From Halostagnicola kamekurae (GTDB lineage: Archaea; Halobacteriota; Halobacteria; Halobacteriales; Natrialbaceae): 64,000 nucleotides of DNA. This document shows, piece after piece, positions 1 through 9,864 of this stretch (positions within the stretch are counted from its first letter, which is position 1; each line of letters starts with the position of its first letter). Position numbers and translations under genes: made by a program. The stretch is from positions 1,364,001-1,428,000 of the forward strand of contig NZ_FOZS01000001.1 of the NCBI RefSeq assembly GCF_900116205.1, written 5' to 3'. Below the pieces are notes generated by a model that saw only the letters and a list, made by a program, of their open reading frames with translations, did no database searches and was not told the DNA's origin.

Positions 1-648
1 GGACTGCCACTCGGCTCCCAAGAACCGATGGTCGCGCTGGTAAGCGGCGGCATCGACTCGCCCGTCGCCGCCTACGAGATGATGAAACGGGGATCGCCGA
101 TCGTCCCGGTCTACGTCGATCTGGGCGAGTACGGCGGGATCGACCACGAGGCGCGAGCGATGGAAACCGTTCGCGTGCTCTCTCAGTACGCGCCGAACTT
201 CGACCTGCGCGTCTATCGCGTCCCCGGCGGCGAGGCGGTGGCGACGCTCGTCGAGGAGATGGAGACGGGACGGATGCTATCCCTACGGCGGTTTTTCTAT
301 CGGGCCGCCGAACGAATCGCAGAGCAGACCGGCGCGAGCGGGATCGTGACCGGCGAAGCGATCGGACAGAAGTCGAGCCAGACTGCACAGAACCTCGGCG
401 TCACCAGTCGCGTCACCGACCTGCCGATCCACCGTCCGCTTCTCACGCGGGACAAACAGGAGATCGTCGCGCTGGCCCGCGAGATCGGCACCTACTCGGA
501 TTCGACCATCGACGCGGGCTGTAACCGAGTCGCGCCCGATCGAGCCGAAACCAACGCGCAACTCGAGCGCCTTCTGGCGGTCGAACCTGATGGCCTGCTC
601 GAGCGAGCGACGGCGGCGGCCGACGACGCGGATCTGGTCGAACCGTGA
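1..648 (+). CDS. thiI: ThiI-type tRNA 4-thiouridine sulfurtransferase, 5'-truncated by the window edge
   Basis: The frame is open from base 1, so the start lies outside the window; the first ATG seen (base 28) is internal. The visible part is the PP-loop AMP-transferase domain: LVSGGIDSPVA is the ATP-binding SGGxDS motif, and a conserved GEAIGQKSSQT segment follows. ThiI activates U8 of tRNA by adenylation and transfers sulfur; in several archaea it also feeds thiazole synthesis. A Cys in DAGCNRVAP sits near the position of the catalytic Cys of bacterial ThiI. The protein ends about 215 residues after the window starts and has no C-terminal rhodanese domain, as is usual in archaea. The THUMP domain expected upstream cannot be checked. 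Family call is firm. Confidence 0.9.
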   Translation, partial: GLPLGSQEPMVALVSGGIDSPVAAYEMMKRGSPIVPVYVDLGEYGGIDHEARAMETVRVLSQYAPNFDLRVYRVPGGEAVATLVEEMETGRMLSLRRFFYRAAERIAEQTGASGIVTGEAIGQKSSQTAQNLGVTSRVTDLPIHRPLLTRDKQEIVALAREIGTYSDSTIDAGCNRVAPDRAETNAQLERLLAVEPDGLLERATAAADDADLVEP

Positions 649-940
649 TCGAACCGCGGTTGAACCGCGACCGAACACGTAATCTATCTGTGGGAAATCC
701 CATCCTTGCAGTATCATAGTTCGGTCGCCGTCTTCGACTGTCGCGTCTCCGAGGCTATCGACCCGCTTTCGGCTACGATCGTATGCGACGGCTAGCCGGA
801 TGTATGTAACAGTTACTCGATCGTTTCGGGGAGGCTACGCACATATAGCGGCCCGCTAATGTATGTATTTTTGATAGGAACAGGTACCGTCAGTTGTACC
901 ATTCTAATTACAAAGGGTCGATAGCGGCAACGGGGAGGCG

Positions 941-2044
941 ATGCGGGTTCTCGTCTTCACGAATACGCCGGCACACGTCCACACGTACAGAAACGCTATC
1001 GATCGGCTCGTCGACCGAGGGCACGACGTGCTCGTATTGGCCCGCGAGTATGGATGCACAACCGACCTTCTGGATTTTTTTGGTATCACGTACGGAGTGT
1101 ACGGCAGTCACGAAGCAACCGCATACTCCCGACTCGAGTTCGCGCGCGAACTCACCGGTCAACTTGCAGACATTGCACTCGAGGCCCGACGGTTCGAGCC
1201 CGACGTCCTCTTCGGTCGCGGACCCTACGCCGCGTTTTCGGGGCTCGTCACTTCGACTCCTACCGTCCTGTTGCTCGACGACGAACCGGGCGACTTCAAC
1301 CACACCGTCTCCCGGCCGTTCGCCGACGCGATCATCACCCCCCACGCGACGCGACGAGATCTCGGACCGGCTCACTACACCTTCGACGGGTTCAAAGAGT
1401 GTGCGTACCTGCATCCGGCGGTCTACGAGCCGATACCGGACATTCGCGACCGCCTGGGCGTCGACGACGACGAGCGGTACGCGATCGTCCGGTTCAACGC
1501 CTTCGACGCGCTTCACGACGTCGGCGCGGCGGGCTTTTCGCTGACACAGCGCCGGGATCTCCTCGAGGCGCTCTCGGAGGAGGCGACCGTCTTCGTCTCC
1601 GACGAAGCCGGGACGATGGACTTTCGAAACCTCCCGGCGCGCGAGTACGACCTCCATCCGGCGCTGCTCCACGACGCGATCCGCGAGGCACACCTGCTGG
1701 TCGCGGACACGGGAACGATCGTCACCGAGGCGGGATTGCTCGGAACGCCGGCGATCCGCTACGGCGGCACCGAAGACCGCGAGTTCGGCGAGTTCGCCGC
1801 GCTCGCGGACGTCGGCCTGCTCGAGGAGTGCGATCGCTACGAGCGAGTCAGAGGCCGCGCACTCGAGGTGCTCCGGGACGGGAACGCGCGCGCCCGACAT
1901 CGCGAGCGACGCGACGCCTACGTGAGCGGGCTCGTCGATCTCACGGAACTGATCGTCGACGTTGCGGAGGCCCGCGGCGACGTCGAGCACGTCCTCGCGA
2001 GTCCGCGCGCCGAAGCGCAGAGACCGCGGGCGACGACCCAGTGA
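941..2044 (+). CDS. DUF354 family protein (GT-B-like fold)
   Basis: A 367-residue protein that opens with MRVLVFTNTPAHVHTYRN, the Rossmann-like start seen in DUF354 and UDP-GlcNAc 2-epimerase/glycosyltransferase-B folds. GTIVTEAGLLGTPAIR at about residues 258-273 is the family's nucleotide-sugar-binding-like signature. DUF354 proteins often lie in archaeal surface-polysaccharide loci, but no glycan genes flank this one and its substrate is unknown. A strong Shine-Dalgarno (GGGGAGG) lies a few bases before ATG 941, which supports this start. The 292 bp upstream hold no gene I can support. Confidence 0.8.
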   Translation: MRVLVFTNTPAHVHTYRNAIDRLVDRGHDVLVLAREYGCTTDLLDFFGITYGVYGSHEATAYSRLEFARELTGQLADIALEARRFEPDVLFGRGPYAAFSGLVTSTPTVLLLDDEPGDFNHTVSRPFADAIITPHATRRDLGPAHYTFDGFKECAYLHPAVYEPIPDIRDRLGVDDDERYAIVRFNAFDALHDVGAAGFSLTQRRDLLEALSEEATVFVSDEAGTMDFRNLPAREYDLHPALLHDAIREAHLLVADTGTIVTEAGLLGTPAIRYGGTEDREFGEFAALADVGLLEECDRYERVRGRALEVLRDGNARARHRERRDAYVSGLVDLTELIVDVAEARGDVEHVLASPRAEAQRPRATTQ

Positions 2045-2147
2045 CGCTGCGGTTTTCGGATCGGAAGCGATGAGGCGATCGAATCGATCGCGCGAGCGCG
2101 ACGCGGAGGCGAAACCCACATTACCGAGTCCCACGCACAACACACCA

Positions 2148-2798
2148 GTGACCCGCGTCTGTCTCATCGGGGAAGACGGTGTGAACCTCCAGTACGAACT
2201 GCTCTCTCGAGAGACGTCCAGGGAAGCGCTGGCGACGTACGATCTCGAGCGCCCGTTCGAGAACGCACTCGCCGTCCGAACCGTCAGCGTCGGCGCAGCC
2301 GTCTCGTTGCTCAACGACCTGCAGTGGTACCTCACTCGGTTCGTCGAGGAGTGTCTCGTACAGGAACCGAGCATCGACGACGAGGAGTGGCTCTCGCGCG
2401 GGTTAGCTGAACAGCTCCGAAACGGCGACGTCGACCCCGAAGAGACCGGCGAGTTTTGCAAAGTCTACGGGCTCGAACGGCCCGATACTTCCGAAGAGGA
2501 GGACACGGCGCGAGGCCCGGGCTCCGGTTCGCCCGACGACGAGGCTGACGAGGACGGGTCCGGTCACCCTGGCTCGGCTGCTCCCGAACTCGAGTCGACT
2601 GACGAGTCAGCCGACGAATCAACCGAGGAACCGAGCGAACGGTCGTCGGATCGTGGCGTCGCGACTGCGTTCGGCCCGCAACGGCTGGTCGAACCGCTGT
2701 ACGTTCGCCGAACCGACGGCGACCTGCCCGAATACGACCTCCGGGACGTCGAGGAGACCCTCGTCGTCCGACTCACCGAAGCGGAGTTCACCCAATGA
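2148..2798 (+). CDS. Conserved haloarchaeal acidic protein (DUF5804-like), GTG start
   Basis: The frame is open from 1962, but protein-like sequence begins at GTG 2148 (TRVCLIGEDGVNLQYELL). Upstream residues are Arg-rich shadow of the preceding gene. About 216 residues: an N-terminal folded part of roughly 110 residues ending near CKVYGLERP, an Asp/Glu/Ser-rich linker of about 70 residues, and a short conserved C-terminal strand-rich piece (VEPLYVRRTDGDLPEYDL). I recall similar proteins labelled DUF5804 in haloarchaea; that name is a guess. Function is unknown. Its stop overlaps the start of the hydrolase gene as ATGA, so the two are probably translated together. Confidence 0.65.
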   Translation: MTRVCLIGEDGVNLQYELLSRETSREALATYDLERPFENALAVRTVSVGAAVSLLNDLQWYLTRFVEECLVQEPSIDDEEWLSRGLAEQLRNGDVDPEETGEFCKVYGLERPDTSEEEDTARGPGSGSPDDEADEDGSGHPGSAAPELESTDESADESTEEPSERSSDRGVATAFGPQRLVEPLYVRRTDGDLPEYDLRDVEETLVVRLTEAEFTQ

Positions 2799-3739
2799 CG
2801 GGCGGTACCGGCGTCGTGACGATTCGGTCGGACGGGGAAGACGGCCGATCGAAGACTCGTCTCAGCTACCGCCGCGCCGGGACCGGCGGCGACCCCGTCG
2901 TCTTGCTCCACGGCGGCGGCGTCGACGACGCGACGCTCTCGTGGAAACACGCCATCGACGCTCTCGCCGACGACTACCGAGTCTACGCGCCGGACTGGCC
3001 GGGGTACGGCGACAGCGTCGTTACCGGCGGGAACGGCGCCCCCATCGGCGAACAGACGATCGAGAGCTACGTCTCCGTCCTCGAGGGGTTTCTCGACGAA
3101 ACCGGCCTCGCGGACGAGCCGGTTACCCTCGTCGGCATCTCGATGGGCGGCGCCGCGGCGCTCGGGTACGCACTCGAGCACGCAGAAACCGTCGCCAAAC
3201 TCGCGCTCGTCGATAGTTACGGCCTCGGAAAACGGATTCCGGGCGGACAGTTTTTCAAGGGGACGGCGCACGTTCCCGGCGCGAACTCGCTCGGATGGCT
3301 CGCGACGGGACTCTCCGCGGAGACCGCGAGATTCGCGCTGGACGCCGTCGTCGCCGACGCCGGCGCGCTCGAGCCAGCGTTCGTCGACGCGTTTCGTGCT
3401 CGAGCGAGCGAACCCGGTGCCGGGACCGCCTTCGAGGCGTTCCAACGCGCGGAGATAACCGCCGAGGGCGACGCCCGGACGGACTTTACGGACGACCTCG
3501 AGTCGCTATCGGTGCCGACGCTACTCGTCCACGGCGTCGACGATCCGCTCTTTCCCGTCCGCTGGTCGAAGCGGGCTCACGAACTGCTCCCCGACTCGCG
3601 ACTCGAACTCCTCGAGAACTGCGGGCACTGGGTTCCACGCGAGCGACCCGCCGAGTTCGGAGAGTGCCTACAGGACTTTCTCGAGAACGGTACTACCGCC
3701 GAGAAAGGATCCGACGCCGAGAACGGCACCAGCGCCTGA
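2795..3739 (+). CDS. Alpha/beta hydrolase fold protein
   Basis: A 314-residue alpha/beta hydrolase. HGGG (about 39-42) would form the oxyanion hole, GISMGG carries the nucleophile elbow with Ser116, HGVDDPLF supplies the acid near Asp249/250, and NCGHWVPRERP supplies His278. The whole triad is present, so an active esterase, lipase or C-C hydrolase is likely; the substrate cannot be told. Its ATG overlaps the preceding stop (ATGA). The last 15 or so residues are a polar Lys/Glu/Asn tail. Confidence 0.88.
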   Translation: MTGGTGVVTIRSDGEDGRSKTRLSYRRAGTGGDPVVLLHGGGVDDATLSWKHAIDALADDYRVYAPDWPGYGDSVVTGGNGAPIGEQTIESYVSVLEGFLDETGLADEPVTLVGISMGGAAALGYALEHAETVAKLALVDSYGLGKRIPGGQFFKGTAHVPGANSLGWLATGLSAETARFALDAVVADAGALEPAFVDAFRARASEPGAGTAFEAFQRAEITAEGDARTDFTDDLESLSVPTLLVHGVDDPLFPVRWSKRAHELLPDSRLELLENCGHWVPRERPAEFGECLQDFLENGTTAEKGSDAENGTSA

Positions 3740-3788
3740 GATCGGACTCCGGAACGGAACTACTCTCGAGATCGAGAGCGAGGACCGA

Positions 3789-4508
3789 CTAGTCGGACGC
3801 GGTGTCGGTCCCCGAGTCGCCGTCGGAACCGCTCTCCTCCTCGGATCGATTCGTCGAGACGGACTTGGACGCGCTCGCGCTTGCACTGTTGCTCGACACG
3901 CTGGCTCCGCGTCCGTACTCGTTCCCGTCGGCATCGACGATCGTGGTCGAAATCGAGTCGGGTTGCTCACCGCCGATCGACGCGCGAACGAACGCGCCGA
4001 CCGCCGTGAGTTGCTGGGCGCACATCTGGTTCTCGTCAGTCTCGGTGACTTCGGCGTGAACGGTCACCGTCTCGTCCTCGAGACCGACAGATTCGACCGC
4101 GAGTTCGTAGCACGTGGTGTTCGCCCCGGCCTCGAGCGCGATCACGCCCGCCTCCTCGAAGTCCGTCTCGTCGACGAACTCGGAAACGGCGTCGCCGATC
4201 GATCGATCCGAAACCCACCGGTCCGCCTGGTCTTCGCTCGTCAACAGGTCGATCGTGGGATCTTCCGGTCGGTCGCCGTGCTGGAACGCAGTGGTCGTCG
4301 ACTCGAGATCATCGTCGCCCTTGTCGTCGCTGTCGTCGCTCGACTCGGCTTCGCTGTCATCGTTGTCGGCTTCGTCGTCGCTCGTTTCGTTGTCGGCGTC
4401 TCCCGGACCCGGAGAGGCGGCCAGCCCGCTGCTGTCGAGACAGCCCGCGGTGAGCGCGATCAGTCCGGCGCCGCCCGCGAGGAGGTGTCGTCGTGAGGAT
4501 CGTGTCAT
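3789..4508 (-). CDS. Tat-exported lipoprotein of unknown function
   Basis: A 239-residue protein starting at ATG 4508; the longer open frame to 4853 is a shadow of the next gene. The N-terminus MTRSSRRHLLAGGAGLI with LTAGC is a twin-arginine signal followed by a lipobox, so the mature protein should be lipid-anchored at Cys on the outer face of the membrane. About 55 residues of Asp/Glu/Ser-rich linker follow, then a globular domain (about residues 85-215) with two Cys (NTTCYEL and NQMCAQQ) that could form a disulfide, and a Ser-rich tail. The domain is not one I recognise. Many haloarchaeal lipoproteins have this signal-linker-domain layout. Confidence 0.8.
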   Translation of the reverse strand: MTRSSRRHLLAGGAGLIALTAGCLDSSGLAASPGPGDADNETSDDEADNDDSEAESSDDSDDKGDDDLESTTTAFQHGDRPEDPTIDLLTSEDQADRWVSDRSIGDAVSEFVDETDFEEAGVIALEAGANTTCYELAVESVGLEDETVTVHAEVTETDENQMCAQQLTAVGAFVRASIGGEQPDSISTTIVDADGNEYGRGASVSSNSASASASKSVSTNRSEEESGSDGDSGTDTASD

Positions 4509-4672
4509 CGTAACTCCCCCTACACCGCTCGGGGATATGTATCTCTGGCTAGCTAAAAGGCGTCTTTCATCCATCGATCCCGTCTCGTCCACTCCCTCGA
4601 CGGTGAACTCGCGAACGAAGCGGATGTTCGAGAGCCGATCGATCCGACACCAGCGGGCGCGAGCGAGTTCCG

Positions 4673-5578
<906 letters not shown>

Positions 5579-5678
5579 TATACCCCGGATAGGGCGTCGG
5601 GACGTAAACCGGTGCTGGACCTCGGCACGTCCTGCCGGTGTCCCGTTTCCGACGCCGGACGACTGCAACGAGACTCCC

Positions 5679-7001
5679 CTACTCCCAGTTGTACAGCGCG
5701 TCTCGGAATATCGCGGCCACGTCGTCCTCCGTCACGGGCCGCGGGTTACACCGGAGCAGTCGCTGCTGGGTTTCGACGGTCTGGCTCGCGAGCCAGTCGA
5801 TATCTTCCTCGTCGATCCCCGCGAGTTCGTTGAGCCCGCTCGGGATGACGTTCAGATCTTGCTGAAGCCGAACGTACTCCTCGCGAGCGAGATCGGCCGC
5901 TTCTCGGGCGCCAAGGCCGTCCGTGTCGACGCCGAGTAGCCTGCTCACTTCCGCGAACCGCTCCGGGTCGCTCGCGGCGTTGTACCCGAGCGTCGAGGCC
6001 GGCGTGAGGACGGCGATCGTCTCGCCGTGGTACGTGTGATAGCGGTTCCCGACCGGGTAGGCCATCGCGTGACAGAGACTCGCGCCCGCGGTGAGCCCCG
6101 CGATCGCGCCGAACAGCGCGCCCTTGAGCATGGCCGCCCGAGCCTCTATATCGTCGCCGTTGTGGACGGCGGTCCGAACGTTGCTCGAGAGCAGGTCGAT
6201 CGCCTTCTCGGAGAACATCTCGGTGAGCTCCGTTCGGCCGGCGTAGACCGGCCGTTCCTGCGGGTCCGTCGCGCGGAGCAACCCGTCGAAGGGGTGGGTC
6301 GTGTAGCCCTCGATGGCGTGACCGAGCGCGTCCATCGCGGTCTTGGCCGTCATTTCGGGCGGCAGCGTCGTCGTGAACGTCGGGTCGAGCACGGCCGCGT
6401 CGGCGCGGACGTGGTTGCTCGAGATGCCCTCTTTGATCTCCTTTTCCTCGACGGAGAGGATCGCGACGGGCGAGATTTCGGCGCCGGTCCCGGCGGTCGT
6501 CGGCATGAGGACGAGCGGCGGTCCCGACTCGGTCAGCGCCTCGCCGTTCCCCGTCGGTTCGGCGATGTAATCGAGCGCTTCGCCGCCGTTGGCGATCACG
6601 GCGCGCGTCGTTTTTGCAACGTCGATGCAGCTCCCGCCCCCGAACCCGAGGTAGAAATCGTACCCGTCCTCGCCTTCGTTCTCGCGAACGAACGAGATGC
6701 ACTCGCTGACGACCTCGAGCGACGGCTCGCGTTCGACGCCGTCCCAGACGGTCGCGTCGTATCCGGCGTCCTCGAGGTGGTCCGTGACTCGATCGACGTG
6801 CCCGATGTCGACGAGGTTCTCGTCGGTGACGACCAGTCCGCGCGCGCCCGCTTCGACGCCGAGGTCCCGAAGCTGGAACCCAAGTTCTTCGACGGCGTCC
6901 CGGCCGAATCGGATCTGGGGCATCTGTAGGTGCCAGACGGTCTCGGTCTCGAGCGCATGTTGCTCCGCGGAAACCGATCGATCGTAACTCACCGCCCCCA
7001 C
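5679..7001 (-). CDS. Iron-containing alcohol dehydrogenase (hydroxyacid-oxoacid transhydrogenase-like)
   Basis: A 440-residue type III (Fe-ADH) enzyme. The dinucleotide-binding GGGSCIDVAK lies at 121-130, PTTAGTGAEISPV follows, and the metal ligands are visible as MDALGHAIEGY (Asp224, His228), CHAMAYPVG (His311) and HTYHGE (His325). The spacing resembles ADHFE1-like transhydrogenases more than short FucO enzymes; the substrate is not determinable. The start at 7001 lies 13 bp inside the end of the metallo-beta-lactamase gene on the same strand, so the two probably form an operon. Confidence 0.9.
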   Translation of the reverse strand: MGAVSYDRSVSAEQHALETETVWHLQMPQIRFGRDAVEELGFQLRDLGVEAGARGLVVTDENLVDIGHVDRVTDHLEDAGYDATVWDGVEREPSLEVVSECISFVRENEGEDGYDFYLGFGGGSCIDVAKTTRAVIANGGEALDYIAEPTGNGEALTESGPPLVLMPTTAGTGAEISPVAILSVEEKEIKEGISSNHVRADAAVLDPTFTTTLPPEMTAKTAMDALGHAIEGYTTHPFDGLLRATDPQERPVYAGRTELTEMFSEKAIDLLSSNVRTAVHNGDDIEARAAMLKGALFGAIAGLTAGASLCHAMAYPVGNRYHTYHGETIAVLTPASTLGYNAASDPERFAEVSRLLGVDTDGLGAREAADLAREEYVRLQQDLNVIPSGLNELAGIDEEDIDWLASQTVETQQRLLRCNPRPVTEDDVAAIFRDALYNWE

Positions 7002-7795
7002 CCCTCACGGATCTGCTCGAACTGATCTGCGTCGTGACCGTAGACGATCTCCGCGTCATTGCGTCGCTCGAATTTCTCGATTCGTCTGAGGCTCTCGTAC
7101 CACTCGGTTTTGCCCCAGAGCAGCGACGCGCCGAGCGGTTGCTCGTCCTCGTAGTTCGGTGCCTGATAGACCTGATCGCCCGTAAAGACGATCGTTCCCT
7201 CGTCGTCGAGGTGGATCACCGTCCCGGTCAGACCCGGTGTGTGTCCGGGGAAGCGAACGAACTCGACGTCATCGAAGTGCCGTTCGCGATCGCGGTGGAG
7301 GACCCGCCAGTTCAGGTCGTGATCGAAGTCCTCGAGGATGTACGCGCCGCTTCCCTTGTCGGTCTTCGCGCTGTAGTAGGCGAACTTGAGTTCACGTTCG
7401 TGGACGAAAATCGGGACGTCAGTACCGTCGAAAAACTCCAGCCCGCCCGCGTGGTCTAAGTGCAGGTGCGTCTGGAACACGTAATCGATGTCCTCGAGTC
7501 CGTAGCCGTTCTCCTCGAGAACCTCGTCGAGCGGGTGTTCGTGCGCGTCGTACGGGTAAAACGCCTGTTTGAGCCCTTCGGGCCAGTGGCCCTCGAGGGC
7601 GTCGTGGTGCGAGCCGGTATCCCAGAGAATTGTTCCCTCGGGGTGGTCGATGACGAGGTTCCAGACGGGAATCTCGTCGTAGCTCAGGTCCGGGTTCGGC
7701 TCGTCTTTCGTGCCGAGCGTTTCCCCCTCGATCATGTAGTTCTGGTCGCACTCGAGCGCCCCGCGATACAGGACCTCGATGCTAGCATCAACCAT
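6989..7795 (-). CDS. Metallo-beta-lactamase fold hydrolase (N-acyl homoserine lactonase-like subfamily)
   Basis: A 268-residue MBL-fold protein. THLHLDHAGG gives the HxHxDH motif (His110, His112, Asp114, His115), with later ligands in PGHTPG, FTGDQVY and VYGHD. Overall layout and length resemble the AiiA/AttM lactonase group, in which many archaeal members have unproven substrates; I would not claim quorum quenching. It lies first in a two-gene operon with the Fe-ADH gene, overlapping by 13 bp, which suggests a linked hydrolysis-oxidation step. Confidence 0.87.
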   Translation of the reverse strand: MVDASIEVLYRGALECDQNYMIEGETLGTKDEPNPDLSYDEIPVWNLVIDHPEGTILWDTGSHHDALEGHWPEGLKQAFYPYDAHEHPLDEVLEENGYGLEDIDYVFQTHLHLDHAGGLEFFDGTDVPIFVHERELKFAYYSAKTDKGSGAYILEDFDHDLNWRVLHRDRERHFDDVEFVRFPGHTPGLTGTVIHLDDEGTIVFTGDQVYQAPNYEDEQPLGASLLWGKTEWYESLRRIEKFERRNDAEIVYGHDADQFEQIREGWGR

Positions 7796-7878
7796 GGTTG
7801 TGATCCCCGTCGTACTACACGGATTACGAACATAATCGTTCGTGTTGGTCTACGGGCCTGAGAAGCGACCGCGGCCCC

Positions 7879-8256
7879 TCATAGCCCCAGCATCAGCGGC
7901 CCGATGAGCACGCCCATCAGGTGCACGCGGCGCGCCCGAAGGCGGACCGGAACCAGTCCGACCGCGGTCGCGACGACGAACACGCCGATACCGACGAGTC
8001 CGGTGAACAGATAGGAAAGCGCGAGCAACAGCCCGAGGACCACCACCGAGATCTTCCAGTAGGCGAGACGTCCCACGAACTCGAGATACGCGTCACCCAG
8101 CACGATCACGAGGACGAAACCGGCCAGTCCGGCGATGACAATACTCGAGAGCAATATCGGCACGTCGAGCGGTGCGTTCACGTTGTCGAATGCGATCATG
8201 ACGCCGGTTCGGGGCTGTCCGAGCGAGACGAGCGCGAACAGCGCGAAGATCGAGTT
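7879..8256 (-). pseudogene. 3' fragment of a tctA/DUF112-type permease gene split by an integrated element
   Basis: Read on the minus strand, codons NSIFALFALVSLG begin at 8256 and run into MIAFDNVNAPLDVPILL, giving 125 residues with two or three hydrophobic segments to a stop at 7879. This is the C-terminal part of a tripartite tricarboxylate transporter large permease (TctA/DUF112). The missing 288 N-terminal codons are found intact at 13692-14555 on the same strand, beyond the integrated element. Joining at the 11-bp repeat restores one frame of 413 residues. The isolated fragment could at most be translated from ATG 8199 and should not be functional alone. Confidence 0.85.
8246..8256. repeat. 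Left attachment core (attL), 11-bp direct repeat
   Basis: AAGATCGAGTT is found here and again at 13681-13691. It lies exactly at the point where tctA coding sequence ends, encoding N-S-I-F on the minus strand. It marks the left boundary of the integrated element. Confidence 0.85.
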
Positions 8257-8281
8257 GGTGTCTCCTTAGTATTACCTCGTA
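8257..8281. repeat. Left terminal imperfect inverted repeat of the element
   Basis: These 25 bp start right after the attL core. Compared with the reverse complement of 13656-13680 they match at 20 of 25 positions. The inner block AGTATTACcTCGTA (8268-8281) matches 13 of 14. The position directly beside the crossover core fits an integrase binding site. Confidence 0.75.
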
Positions 8282-8314
8282 ACACCCAAGACAACGGGGA
8301 CTAACAACATCACC

Positions 8315-8860
8315 ATGACTGATTGGGAACACATCACGCTGAAGGTTGAACCGGACACGAAAGAGGAATGGAAAAAGTATGCTGAGGAACACCCGGAAGC
8401 GGGGAACTTGAGCCACCTAATCCGGCTTTCTGTTCATAACGAGATGAATACTGAGTCGGAGTTAGATGACGCGCATGTCCCCAAAGAAGATGAGCGGATA
8501 GGTGAGTTGATTGAGAGCGTCAACCAGATTCACGATACTCTTGACACGGTGCAAGCCCGGATTTCTACGCTGGAGCATGATTCAGAAGTCACAGAAGGGT
8601 TTGACATGCAGAAGGCCGTCTTGTCTTTCCTTCCGACTCCGCCGGAATCGGCTCTTGTTCCTAACCCCGATTCCACAGGGTCACACGTCTACAATGACGC
8701 AGACTTTGACGAGTGGGCCGCTACTCCTGAAGGGATTTCCGAACAACTGGGTTCCAACGAGGCTGATGTGAGGGATGCCCTTCAACGTCTTGAGAGCGTC
8801 ACAGGTCTTGTAGATAGTAAGTCGAGTGACAGCCAGATTTACTACTGGAAGAAAGAATGA
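8315..8860 (+). CDS. DNA-binding protein: RHH-like N-terminus, coiled coil, winged-helix-like C-terminus
   Basis: A 181-residue protein, first gene of the element. Residues 1-50 (ITLKVEPDTKEEWKKYAEE and SHLIRLSVHNEM) look like a ribbon-helix-helix unit. Residues about 60-95 (IGELIESVNQIHDTLDTV) should form a coiled coil. The C-terminus from about 125 (EGISEQLGSNEADVRDALQR) reads as a winged helix. Its stop overlaps the integrase start as ATGA, so it is probably made with the integrase. A role as excisionase or directionality/repressor factor is an inference from position. It sits just inside the left attachment site. Confidence 0.75.
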   Translation: MTDWEHITLKVEPDTKEEWKKYAEEHPEAGNLSHLIRLSVHNEMNTESELDDAHVPKEDERIGELIESVNQIHDTLDTVQARISTLEHDSEVTEGFDMQKAVLSFLPTPPESALVPNPDSTGSHVYNDADFDEWAATPEGISEQLGSNEADVRDALQRLESVTGLVDSKSSDSQIYYWKKE

Positions 8861-9864
8861 CTGGGTTAGAAACCCTCACTGACCGCTGGCAGGACGAAGA
8901 TGAGTGGAAGGTCATCAAGAGACTTGAGCGGAAAAAAGGCAAATCTACATTTCAAGAGTATGAGCGGCATTGCCGCCAGTTCCGCGAGTGGTTGGATGGC
9001 AAGAGCCTCTTTGAGGCGGACGAGCTTGACATAGAGGATTGCATCATCGACATGATATATGATGGATACTCTGTTTCGTCGGTAAATATCCGTCATGCCG
9101 CTCTTGGTGAGTTTTTCACCGAAGCTGAGCGGCTTAACGGCAAGCGGATAGACGTGCCCCTCAATGGGAATCCTGTTGAAGAATTGCCGAAGCTGAAGGA
9201 AATTAAGCCGTACAAAGACGCTCTCAATGCCAGAGAAAGCCGAGATGATGGAGTTTGGTTTCTTGAACCAAATGACGTAAGGCAGGTAGCTGAGAATGTT
9301 CCGAAGCCGTACACTCGAAATGAGCTTCTTGTACGACTTTGCTTCCAAACCGGGATGCGAAGGAACGAACTCGTTCAAATCGAACTCGAGCATGTGGACT
9401 TTCAGAACCGTGTTATCACAATCCCGCCCGAGAACGCGAAGAACGGCGAGGAGCGAAAGGTCGGTTACCAATCCACACTTGACGCTCTTATGAGCCATTG
9501 GATTGATACAGTTCGTCCGACCGTTGCAATGGCTTCGGAAAGTGACTATCTATTCCCGAGCAACCGGAGTAAACACATCTCAGGACAGACCTTCAATGAT
9601 GTAGTTGTTGAAGCCGCTGATAACGCTGGAATCCAAGGAACGAGGATGACAAACCGAGCCGGGGAGGAGCGTGCTAAAGTGACTGCTCACGTTCTGAGGC
9701 ATAGTTTTGCGATGGCCGCCAAGTCAAACGGTTGGGATATTTACGCTCTGGCGAAGGCGATGGGTCACTCATCAGTCTCCGTGACTGAGGAAACATATCT
9801 CCACGATGATAATGAGTACATCCTAAACCACTACAGGGATGACGGACCCGGACGGCAGGAATAG
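8857..9864 (+). CDS. int: Tyrosine recombinase/integrase (XerC/D fold, SNJ2-integrase-like)
   Basis: A 335-residue tyrosine recombinase. An N-terminal SAM-like core-binding domain (about 15-115) precedes the catalytic domain with GMRRNE (Arg168), HVLRH (His278, Arg281), MGHSS (His304) and TYLH (Tyr314 nucleophile). All canonical residues are present, so it should be active. It would recombine the 11-bp cores at 8246 and 13681, integrating or excising the element. It overlaps the preceding DNA-binding gene by 4 bp (ATGA). Lower G+C than the host genes fits a transferred origin. Confidence 0.92.
   Translation: MTGLETLTDRWQDEDEWKVIKRLERKKGKSTFQEYERHCRQFREWLDGKSLFEADELDIEDCIIDMIYDGYSVSSVNIRHAALGEFFTEAERLNGKRIDVPLNGNPVEELPKLKEIKPYKDALNARESRDDGVWFLEPNDVRQVAENVPKPYTRNELLVRLCFQTGMRRNELVQIELEHVDFQNRVITIPPENAKNGEERKVGYQSTLDALMSHWIDTVRPTVAMASESDYLFPSNRSKHISGQTFNDVVVEAADNAGIQGTRMTNRAGEERAKVTAHVLRHSFAMAAKSNGWDIYALAKAMGHSSVSVTEETYLHDDNEYILNHYRDDGPGRQE

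Noticed and set aside
908-2461. Long minus-strand frame (517 codons) opposite DUF354 and its neighbour
   Set aside because: It is Arg/Ser-rich shadow sequence of high-G+C genes on the plus strand; both plus-strand genes have clear family features.
6989-7795. Calling the MBL protein a quorum-quenching lactonase
   Set aside because: Only the fold and subfamily resemblance support it; no acyl-homoserine lactone genes are near, so only the fold is claimed.
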